DNA of 51,939 bases, from positions 1-51,939 of the forward strand of contig JAJKFJ010022569.1 of assembly GCA_027382625.1 (NCBI GenBank), given 5' to 3'. Both the position numbers and the translations under genes were made by a program. This document shows, in pieces, positions 23,211 through 32,514 of the stretch (the stretch's first letter is position 1; each line of letters opens with the position of its first letter). The stretch comes from Tetmemena sp. SeJ-2015 (Eukaryota > Ciliophora > Spirotrichea > Sporadotrichida > Oxytrichidae). The notes under the pieces were generated by a model. That model searched no databases. It had not been told where the DNA came from and saw only the letters and a program-made list of their open reading frames with translations.

Positions 23211-23889
23211 CGGATATGGGCAAATTTCCCAATAAATTTTAAAAATCATTTTTATTTAAATTAAAAATTTTCCCTCATTTAACACCCCGGAACAATTTCC
23301 TATTTTGAGTAGAAAAATTTTCCAAGGATGATCTTGATACTCAAACCATCTTCTATTAAGAGATAGTGAGTAGTAAGACTATCATCTCGACTTTTCTTGA
23401 TTTGGCCAAGGATTTACTAGAGGTTAAATCAGAATTAAAATTATTAAGATATCAAGGTTTGGCTTAAGTATATCTTTATCTAAGAAAAATAATGAATTTA
23501 GAAATTTAAAGAAATTAGAGTGCGCTATAAATCACTTTTTTAAAAAGTTAATTAGATTCACAGCGAATTAATTAAATTATACCTTACCTATGTGGGATTC
23601 GATGGTTGCAATCGATAATTAACCAGATTAATTAGTAGGAATAACATTGAGATTTGAGAAGTCTGATTAATTATTGGCTGCAACTGATCGAATTCCACTT
23701 GAGAACTAATGTTAAAAAAATAAATTCATAGTAAACTTAATTAATATAAAAATGTAGTTTATAACACTCTAACTTATTTAAATTTCTAAAATCCATATTT
23801 GCACATAGATATTATAAGCTCCATCTCTAAAACTTTTTCCCTCTATTATATAGTGTAAAATATTTAATCTTCTAATTTTTTGATTTAGA

Positions 23890-24085
23890 AGAGGACTAAA
23901 TTAAGATCGGTGATCGGTTAAAATAATAAATGGGGTGTTGCAAAATCGTGGCAGTTAAAATTGCAAATTAAACCACTAATCTGCAGCTAGTTCGAGAACT
24001 TTTTGAAAATTAATATGAGCTTCTTCTTTAATCATCTTTGTAGCCCTAAAAAAGTGAGATATGACTCACACACTCTTATTCATCC
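23890..24085 (-). repeat. Dispersed repeat R1, copy c
   Basis: The reverse complement matches 4430-4590: both encode KMIKEE(A/T)HINFQ followed by E(L/Q)AAD, and share ATAATAAATGG..GTTGCAAAAT. A shorter related piece is at about 24660-24730 on the same strand. Confidence 0.6.
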
Positions 24086-24169
24086 TCATCATCGTCTTCT
24101 TCATTAAAACTTGTGTCTCTTATAACTCTGTGCAGAGCTCTCCCGTTCAGAAGTTTCAAATTAAAATTT

Positions 24170-24430
24170 TAGAATTTTTCTAAATTTTTTTGGAATTAAT
24201 TTTTTAAAAAAAAAAAAAAAAAATTGTTTTAAATTCCCATTTTTAATTTAATATTCTAAATTTAAAATTTCTTTTAATTAAATTTTTTAGGAAATTTTTT
24301 TTTTTAAAAAAAAAACAAAAATTTTGAAACCCCAAAAAAACAAAATAATTAATTTTGGGTTTCCCCTTTTCAAAAAATTAAATTTTACAAAAAATTTTTT
24401 TTAAGAAAAAATCTTCCCCAAAAAATTTTG
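24170..24430. other. Homopolymer-swollen tract at the inner edge of the inverted repeat
   Basis: A/T runs up to 17 with doubled bases throughout, directly beside the right arm of the inverted repeat (24440). The pairing of an inverted repeat with a low-quality tract is a common sign of a misassembled junction. Confidence 0.6.
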
Positions 24431-24439
24431 AAAAAAGAC

Positions 24440-24612
24440 ATCGTACAGGATAAAGTTCTCTTAATTTTGCAAGCGCTATCCAATGAGCCCTAGTTCGCCT
24501 CAAATGGAAATTTTCTCAGCTGCCAGGAGACTAAAGATATAAGGGAAAACCAAATCAAAAATATTTAACGAATGATAACAGCAACTAATTTTTTAATTCG
24601 ATAAATCTAACC
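24440..24612 (-). repeat. Long inverted repeat, right arm
   Basis: Reverse complement of 21920-22110, including the region encoding gene F1 block 3, with scattered substitutions and small indels. The differences argue against a simple duplication of one read. Confidence 0.7.
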
Positions 24613-24619
24613 TGAATTA

Positions 24620-25400
24620 TTAATATTATATATTTTGAATCTATGTTTTAAACAATAATTCTTAAGGTTAGATATTAAATTAAAATCGATGATTAGTTAA
24701 AATAATAAATAATGCGTCAAAATTATATGTTTTTTTTAATCGCCCTGATCTACAGAATGATAGATCTAATCAAAATTTTAAATAAGTTTCTCTTTTCATC
24801 TTCTTAGCAGCTCTGCTCTCCAGCGAGATATGATGATCTCATGCATTAACTTTTTTAATATCTTCTTTTAACTAAATTAATATTGCTATAACTCAACTAA
24901 GTGCCCACTCAAAATGCGCAGGGATATAAATTCTTTTTATTAATTTACTGAATCGAACAGAGAAATTATTATTTAAATTGGATGCAATTAATTTACCTTT
25001 GAGGCTTTCCCAATTTTCATTTTTTAATTGATTTATATTTCCCTTCTTTTCAATAAATTCTGAAATATATTAAAAATAGTAAAATAGAAATATTAAGGAC
25101 ATAGAAAAATATCTTAATTTATTTTTAAAGTTAATTTTCTCAATACCTTCTCAATGATAAAAATATAATTTTTAAAAGAGAGATTATTTTTTATTTAAAA
25201 ATCTAAAGTAAATTTTCGAGAGAAAATAAAAAGTTTGCTTTTATTCAATTCATTACACAAAAAATTATAAAAATTATTATTATGAAAATTTAGTTTACAA
25301 AATAAAGACTACTTTCTATCAAGTTGCCTTAAACATATTTTTTTGTATAATGTTTCTAAAAAATCAAGCTCTATTTTCTAAACTAAACAATATGATTTTA
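24620..25400. other. AT-rich spacer
   Basis: Apart from a partial R1 piece (24660-24730, -) no coding frame or motif is supported. Confidence 0.45.
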
Positions 25401-25522
25401 TAGGTCCTCTAAAATTGACTAAAAATTGATGTTTTTGGGTAATTTGAGGCTCGCTAACAATTTTTGATATTTTCATGAAAAAAGTAGATGATAAGGAAAG
25501 GCCCCTCCCAATTTTTATCTTT

Positions 25523-26404
25523 GGGGGGGGGACGGAAGTGCACCTCCCCCTCTTTTTATGGTCAAAATCGCCCAAAAATCGTCCATATAGGCCGAAATCA
25601 GCCAAAAATGCCAAAAAATTAAGAGTTTTTGGCCTTCGAAATTTCCTTGAGGGTGAAATTTCATGATTTCAATTTTTTCCAAAAATTCACTCAAAATATG
25701 TTACAAGTCAAATTTACCACTAAAATAATAGTTTTTAAATAATTTAGGGCAAATTTAGGCAGATACTTGATCAGCACCAGCAATATCTACAATATTAGCC
25801 ACAGATAGAGGCTATAATGAATGTAAATCAGCCCTCTGTATTTATAAATATTGCAGTTATTTGAAGTCCTTCCAACATAGAGAAATCTTTCCTCGAATTT
25901 ATTTACTTCAGAAGAATATGGCAAGTTAAGTTCAAGTCAAGATAATTTCATCTATTGCAGTATTTGCTTTCTCACACTCAATTTAACAAAGGGAAGGTCT
26001 CGCTAATTCTATTTTATAAAAGATGCAAGCTTTACTTATTATTTTGATAAAAGTATTTAAACTTCTTGAAAATAATAGCAGAACTACTCCCACCTATTTT
26101 TGATAATCATTTCTTAGGCTCACTATTTTGAAGAAGAATATATAGGAGTTCAAATGTGACTCAATCATTAAAAGGAGACGGGGTCCCAAAAACATGAAAG
26201 TATTCATCAAAATTTGACTTGTAACATATTTTGAGTGAATTTTTGGAAAAAATTGAAATCATGAAATTTCACCCTCAAGGAAATTTCGAAGGCCAAAAAC
26301 TCTTAATTTTTTGGCATTTTTGGCTGATTTCGGCCTATATGGACGATTTTTGGGCGATTTTGGCCATAAAAAGGGGGGGAGGTGCACTTCCGTCCCCCCC
26401 CCCC
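25523..26404. mobile_element. Foldback/MITE-like element, about 190-bp terminal inverted repeats, TSD TTATCTTT
   Basis: 25523-25712 and 26212-26404 are near-perfect inverted copies starting from a run of 9-11 G followed by ACGGAAGTGCACCTCCCC. The octamer TTATCTTT flanks both outer ends (25515-25522 and 26405-26412), fitting an 8-bp target duplication as made by hAT-type transposases. The arms contain short internal repeats (GCCAAAAA, GCCCAAAAATCG). The 500-bp centre encodes nothing that I can recognise, so it would be non-autonomous. It may also be an IES; nothing comparable is present in unit 2. Confidence 0.75.
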
Positions 26405-26789
26405 TTATCTTTTATAAATAATGAAAAAATTAGTACAGGACGCACTGGGCTTGAGTTATAATATCTTTTCATTCTAGAACTGATTTTAATTATGAGAATT
26501 CCTAACCAAGTAAGTAAACTTTTTGGCAAATCTAACTTTATTGGGACTATTTTTGGTTTTGCTAAATATGATATATTATTAATATGCATTCGTAGGTATA
26601 ACTGAATGCTAAAAGAAGATATTTGGAGCACGAGAGTCCTTTTGGTGAACATTTTGAAAAAGTTAATTTCATAGTTCAAAGGCAAAGAGAGATTATCATA
26701 AATAAAAGTATTCGCAGTCCATCTTCTAGGGGCTAAGGAAAAAAGAAAAATTCAATAACGATCATTCGATTAAGCATTTAATTTAAGTA

Positions 26790-27070
26790 ACTTTGATCCT
26801 TGCAACTTTTTCATAAGAGGCCCGCGTAGCGAGTTGCCTTGATCATAAGGTTATGAACTTCCCTAATTTCTTGATTAAGAGTTTGTGGCATCGAAATCTC
26901 TTCAAAGGACTATTGCAATGGCAACAGAGAAAACTATTCTAATAATTTAAGGTGCTATCGAATTAGCCTCAATCTGAGCTACTTAGCTCGTAATTTAATT
27001 GCCATAATTTTACAACTCTTCATTTATTATTTTAACTTGATTCCGAGATTCATTTAAATTTTAACTATAA
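26790..27070 (+). repeat. Dispersed repeat R1, copy d
   Basis: Best-preserved R1 copy, aligning with 4310-4590 and with the reverse complement of 6235-6481. Several frames are open. The one matching the other copies reads TIAMATEKTILIIQGAIELA. Composition of the first part is less AT-rich (GGCCCGCGTAGCGAGTTGCC). Confidence 0.6.
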
Positions 27071-27364
27071 CATCTAGAATTTTATTAGAATGAGTAGATG
27101 CAGAATATTATTCACACTATATTTATTAAATTGAGGAAGAAAAACTTCATCTAACTGTCCAGAGCAAAAGCTTTTGCAAGCTAAAAAAATAATAAGGAAA
27201 AATACAAAATGTGTAATTTCTCTCTCCAAAATATATAAATTAAGAGTTTAATAAGTAAAGGAATAGTTGTTCAAGTTGAAATTGGCTAATATAGCCTCTT
27301 TTAAAATGTTTAAATTATTGTGCTTATAGGGCTTAACCGTGACGTCACGAGCTAATACGCAATT

Positions 27365-27703
27365 ATGCCAAGGAGGGTGCTTGAGGATCCACCCTTTTTA
27401 GTTACCCAAACTCCGGATTGTGTCTATAATTCTGATGGTGTTAGAACTGTGCTGGCCCTCCTCGCCGACGTTTCGACTATGTAGTAGTAGAGTCAGGAAG
27501 TTCAACATCTCACCCACCGTGCGTTAGATGCGTTACCGCAGAGGGTGGTGACATTAGTGATTTCCTTCGTGCCTATTAGCGGTCAATCTGGTGCCCATGC
27601 TAGCGCTCTCTCACTGAATCCCTCTATAGAATCTCTTGCTAGAAGTTTCATCCCATCGCCAATGGTAGCAGCCTGCATTCTTCTTAAGATTTTAAGTTTT
27701 TGA
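27365..27703 (+). CDS. GC-rich 112-codon ORF of unknown function
   Basis: ATG at 27365, TGA at 27701, three consecutive TAG read as Gln. Reads MPRRVLEDPPFLVTQTPDCV, NSDGVRTVLALLADVSTM, QEVQHLTHRALDALPQRVVT, LVISFVPISGQSGAHASAL, ending with a hydrophobic MVAACILLKILSF. The island (27330-27780) has a composition far from its AT-rich surroundings, suggesting foreign or recently inserted DNA. No family recognised, and the length alone is not significant when only TGA stops. It sits about 235 bp upstream of H1, and unit 2 lacks it. Confidence 0.4.
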
Positions 27704-27938
27704 GTACTTATATTACTAATCTAGAAAGAGAAACTATAATCAGCCTCAGCCTTCACGCTCGCCCCTAGCCTATATACTAAAACCACCTGATTCGGGAAAC
27801 GCTGACTACTTATTTTAGTAACTTTCTAGTTTAATATTATGTAAATGAATAGTTATTTTAGAATGAAAATTTTTAATTTTTAAGTGAATATATCATTTCA
27901 ATACTTGTTTTTTAACTTTAATTATATCTTTTTTTAAC

Positions 27939-29045
27939 ATGGACTACTTAATAATTATTATTTTAAATGACATGAGAAAACAAAAGAATAAAGTGACTGC
28001 TGGGAAAGGATTAGCGGCGGTAGCTGCTGTTGCAGGAGCGATAATGATTTTCATCCCAGCAACAGCTCCATTTGGAGCAGGAACGGTAGTAGGATCAGGA
28101 GTTTTCAGTGGTGCTACTTTGGTTTATGATTATTGGGCTGGTGGGATTCATAAATTATTTTAAAGATCTAGGACCGAAATTTGAGAGACTTAGTGATATA
28201 GGAAATAAGGCTAGCCTCTGATGTGCAAGACATTAAAAGGGATTTGTTCAGATAGGGTGAGGAAATAGTATTAAAGGAAGGAAAAACTTGCCCCTTGGAG
28301 GAGTCAAAGGAAAATTATTATAAATCAAAATTCTAAGATAAATGTGTATTTAAGAGAGTTATAATGTTTTGATATTACTTTTAGCAAATGGTATTTGAAC
28401 AGGCCAAGAAAAACGGTAAATTTGAAAATGCAGAAAATTCTTTTGAAGCTGCTTAAAACTTATACAATATGGAATATGATGGAGATGAGGAAGAAAGATT
28501 CGCTCAAAGTGGTTTAAGTAGAGAAGAATATAATCGAACTAAGATGAAAAAAATAGAAGAATATGTGAGATACTTCGAAGAATGATTATTTTTTGTTTTA
28601 AGATATCTTAAAATAACTTTTTTTTTAAGAGTTGAAGAGACAGAAATAGAGTCTAGGTGAAATAAAAAACTCTAGAATGGCTTCGACTCTATAGAACGCC
28701 TCAATCGTGATTGAGTTTGCATCGACTACGCAAGCACCAAGATTTTTTGCAACAGAAACAATTTAAATCATATTATTAATATTAATCGCATTAGATGCAG
28801 TTCAAGCAGCAAAGACATTTAAGAATATAGCAAGCCGCTCTTTAATCGTGGTATCAGCTATTCTTTCTGTAGGAGATTTGGTAATTCACTTGTACACAAA
28901 CAGAGAAAGTTATGAAGATGCTAATTAAAAAATACAGATTATTCGGGAAAGCCTCCCTAACCTTGAGGCAGTAATTCAAGAGCTTAAAATAAAATTATTT
29001 ATTTTAGCTTAGAGAAGCTGTTTATTGAGATCCAGCATATTTTTA
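27939..29045 (+). pseudogene. Gene H1: apolipoprotein-L-like protein, decayed copy
   Basis: The N-terminal block (27939-28163; MRKQKNK at about 27972) is glycine/alanine rich and hydrophobic (AAVAAVAGAIMIFIPATAPF, GAGTVVGSGVFSG). Middle block: EIRLASDVQDIKRDLFRQGE, KTCPLEESKENYY, NGKFENAENSFEAA. C-terminal block (about 28680-28995): membrane-like helix, SRSLIVVSAILSVGDLVIHL, YTNRESYEDANQKIQIIRES. The order glycine-rich hydrophobic hairpin, then LSVxxxVxxL helix plus amphipathic C-terminus resembles apolipoprotein-L proteins. Against H2 it has an extra T after KLF (about 28160), which shifts frame, and an in-frame TGA (28368) where H2 has GGA. Likely membrane associated if expressed; probably inactive. 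It is the last gene of unit 1. Confidence 0.6.
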
Positions 29046-29049
29046 TAAC

Positions 29050-30000
29050 ACAGAATCATACACCAAAGATTGATAGGTTTATTTCTTGATTTAAAGCAAC
29101 TTTATTAACATTTTAGGAATGATCTAACCAAAATTTAAGGAATTATTTAATTTTCATTTATTTCTCTCCATTCATAAGAATGTATTGTAATTTTTAATAT
29201 AAATTTAAATTATGAGGATATATATTTTATAAACTATTATTATAGACATATGCCTCAAGAATAGAAAGTTGAAAGTGAGTGCACTTGCTGCAGATATTGA
29301 TGCTACGCGGTGTAGCTTTGAGTATTCTGTTACTTATACTGTTTTTTTTCTCAACTAAGGTTGATTTGTTATATATATTAAATTAGGATCTATCATTTTA
29401 TAATTTAGAAATGACTTTACCCCAGTAGTTAGCATTATTAAAGAATTTGCAATAGAATTTAATATAATAAAAATATATAATCTAGCTTAAATTACATCGC
29501 TCTTCTATATTTAATGAAAGATTATGACCAATGAGTTATGATAAGAGTCAAAGTAAAAATGATTTATTCATTATAAGTCAAAGTCTTTTTAATATTTTTT
29601 TCTCTCTACGAATTTAATTTTGCTTTGAAAAGCACCATAAATGTTCTTAAATAAATAAAATACTTATTTTATTAGTTCGCACACATCTTACTCAATTTTT
29701 TTTATTCTGCAAAGATCTAAAATAAATATTCTAATCTAAGATGAATAAATTAAATTAAAAAAGATATTATTGTATACTAAATTAGTAAATACATAATTAG
29801 GATAAGAATTTTAAGAAATCTTTATTTAGTGACACATTCACTATGATTTAAGAAAATATTTTTTTATATAATTGCATATTTTGCTGCTATAATAGAAGGG
29901 GATTCCTCCTTCACTCTGAATATATAAGTTGAATATTAATTTTAAATAACTTTTTAATTTATTTAGGGAAATTAAGAAAAACATAAGGGTGTATTACTAA
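29050..30000. other. AT-rich spacer between H1 and the next GC-richer block
   Basis: Only a short plus-strand piece at about 29240-29365 (KLKVSALAADIDATRCSFEY) looks protein-like. Otherwise nothing supported. Confidence 0.4.
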
Positions 30001-30009
30001 TCCACTTGA

Positions 30010-30490
30010 CTTAATAATTTCATTACTACTTGAGTCATGACGACATAAATTTAACGCGTGCCACCTCCATTACCAACCTTCTTGAGGTCTTAGTCTGGTA
30101 TATGGCTCTTCTAAAAGATTCTGCGTCATGCTAAGGTTTGAAGTTGATAAAAATTCTTATCGCCTTCATTTATAACCACAGACGCTTAGCAATGTTAGGT
30201 GATCGCTTTCAAGTGTAAAATTGTGTAGTTGCCCAAAGATATCACCCCTAAGAACTGAAGCTAGCTAGTAGGATCAGCTTAAGAGCACTCACTTTATTTA
30301 TCAATAGAGTAATCACCTTCCTCAAGGCCACTAAAATCCATACCCAATTTAATTAAACAACCCCCCAACAGCCGGAATACTAAAAAATAATGTTTCTTGG
30401 GGTCTTATCTACAAGAGCAAAGTTGAGTAATGGCTGGTCTCCCAAACACTTTCTTCTTAAATTCCCTCAGGATTTAATATTTGAAGTAAA
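30010..30490 (-). CDS. Unknown minus-strand ORF between units
   Basis: The minus strand from about 30490 reads ILREFKKKVFGRPAITQLCS, a VFRLLGGCLIKLGMDFSGLE segment, and GVISLGNYTILHLKAITQHC to TGA at about 30128, then in another frame MTQNLLEEPYTRLRPQEGW, WRWHALNLCRHDSSSNEIIK to about 30010. Less AT-rich than surroundings. Not recognised. It is unpaired, so real coding is only moderately likely. Confidence 0.4.
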
Positions 30491-30875
30491 ATTAATTAAT
30501 AAGTGCAAAATTTTATGAAATTATATACCCTCTAATTTATAATTAAAGGCTTTATTTTTTAATTATTTATTTTTTAGGTCTCTTAGGATCATTTTACTAC
30601 TCCATATTTTACTAATACTGCTCTAAAATAATTGTTGGCATTTAAATATTCTAAATGCTCTCAGCTGAGCAGCACTTACTGGTTTGAGAATGAAATCGTC
30701 CATTCCTACTTAAAAGCACTAATCCTTAAAAGTTTGGCTTGTGTTTGCTGTCAAGGCTACTATTTTTATCGTCAGAGAGTTTATATTATAAATGGTAAGG
30801 AAAAATTAATTTTTTTAATTTTATTAGTTGTCTCTATTCATTTATCGGATTTGCTTTGTGGCTTCAAAGCCATCC

Positions 30876-30894
30876 ATAATTTATTATTTTAAAT
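30876..30894. other. IES in HK2 receiver (site 3), 19 bp, pointer ATAATT
   Basis: ATAATT at 30876-30881 and 30895-30900. Excision joins MDCNMP-I to M-DGFEATK in frame on the minus strand. HK3 has 110 bp at the same site with pointer ATAATTG. Confidence 0.8.
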
Positions 30895-31686
30895 ATAATT
30901 GGCATGTTGCAATCCATAAATATTAGAAGGTCATTCTCACTTTAATTTTGAGGTTATTTGTATTTTTTATTCACTGCCATTGACTTTTTCCTCTGAGTTT
31001 AAGTTTTTAATTTTATTTTTCACTATTTCAACAGCCTCTTCTCCGTTTGTAGCTTTTTGGCACGAAATCTAGAAGTTAGATTACAACATCGCATCGATCG
31101 TTATTATTTTTAAGACTAAATCAGAATAATATATTTTCATTACCAATCCCATAAATTGAATAGGTTAAAAATGTTATCATCCACTACTAAAATTTAAGGA
31201 CCTTCCTCATATTCTAAGTCTAATGGACTGGAAATTAATTTGTTCAAGAGCTTCCGATTGAATTTTGAATTACATCTCTTTTTTAAAATTTAATTTCGTC
31301 TATATTTATTTAATAATTTTAGTCTTCTTAGGCTTGATTTAAGCTACTGAAAGTTTATAAGGATTATTATAGTCTGTTTTAATCTATTGAGAGTCGACAG
31401 ACTAACAGAAAGAGGAATAGAGAGGCTTGCTACTTTCTTAATCTTGATTTCCCATTTGACATTTGATATCTAGGAATGAGAGAGGCTCTTCCTCATCCAG
31501 TCTGCCTGGAGTGATATAAAGCGGCGACTATATATCTTCCTACTAGAAATTTTTAATATCTTATGCCCTTGTGATATTCAAGTTTATATAAATTTCTTAA
31601 AATTAAAATTTAAAACATTCTCTGTCTCAAGAGCTTCAATTGTAAATACGAATTTAGCTCCTAGGTCATAATTTTAATCATATTAA

Positions 31687-32064
31687 AGATAATTAAGTGA
31701 ATTGAATCGCGAATAGTAGAAATAAGATCAGAAATGGAGTCTAATTATAAGATGAGTAGTCTGATAGTGAGCAAAAGATAATGATTGGCTAATAAAGTTT
31801 AACTCTAATGGCTATTAAATGATTTAATCTGATGTCTAATAAAATAATTACAGCCTGATTGGATTACTCTATAAGGAATCTTGATTAACCAATGGGGTGG
31901 CTTAATTAATTAAAACACAAATAATTTTACCACTAATCTTTAAAATATTTCACCCCCAACTTTTCTTTTCAAGCCATAGAATGTTCTTCTAGATAATGTT
32001 GTTATTAAGACTCACATTTCTGATCTTATTTCTACTATTCGCGATTCAATTCACTTAATTATCT
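31687..32064. mobile_element. 378-bp MITE with exact 50-bp terminal inverted repeats and TTAA target duplication
   Basis: 31687-31736 and 32015-32064 are exact inverted copies (outer end AGATAATTAAGTGAATTG). TTAA flanks both sides (31683-31686, 32065-32068). Removing the element plus one TTAA restores HK2 codons GGDI-Q-YDQNYDLGAKFV, matching GGDIYYDEDYNLGARFV in HK1. HK1 and HK3 are uninterrupted here, so the insertion is specific to HK2. TTAA duplication is the hallmark of piggyBac-type insertion. No coding capacity. Confidence 0.88.
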
Positions 32065-32243
32065 TTAAATATCTCCACCACAAGCTTGAACTATTTTTCT
32101 GCATATGTGTAATCCCAATCCTATTCCTTTGGTGTTGAGCAAATGAGTGGCCTCTACTTTACCAAAAAGCGTAAACAGTTTCGATCTATCTTCTTTTGGC
32201 ACACCCACACCTGTATCTGCTACTGCTATTTGTAAGATCTAAG

Positions 32244-32282
32244 TCTCTTTTTAAATCTATAATTTATATTCTTAATTAAAAA
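32244..32282. other. IES in HK2 (site 2), 39 bp, pointer TCTCTTTTTAA
   Basis: An 11-bp direct repeat at 32244-32254 and 32283-32293. Excision gives TYQKETQILQIAVADTG on the minus strand, in frame. Same codon position as the HK1 and HK3 IESs. Confidence 0.85.
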
Positions 32283-32345
32283 TCTCTTTTTAATAAGTTG
32301 CAGAAATGCAAATTTCTCCACGTTAAGTAAATTTCATAGAATTTG

Positions 32346-32383
32346 TGACAAAAATAGAAGCATAAATAAAATTAAAAATAATT
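32346..32383. other. IES in HK2 (site 1), 38 bp, pointer TGACAA
   Basis: TGACAA at 32346-32351 and 32384-32389. Excision restores MNLVTNSMKF on the minus strand. HK3 uses the identical pointer at the same codon. Confidence 0.85.
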
Positions 32384-32514
32384 TGACAAGATTCATTATA
32401 ACTTATTTGACTCTTTATTCATCAAACCATATATTTTAGGGTACTGTCTTATCAATTTAGAATAAATCCGTATTTTCTTCTCTTGGCATGATATCTAAAA
32501 CATAAACTAAAAGA

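Noticed and set aside
25378..25666. ORFs on both strands over the left arm of the foldback element
   Set aside because: Mirror images of frames in the right arm, produced by repetitive arm sequence.
26335..26685. 116-codon minus-strand ORF at the right end of the foldback element
   Set aside because: About a third lies within the inverted-repeat arm and G run, the rest is AT-rich with no conserved partner. A frame across an element edge is unlikely to be a gene.
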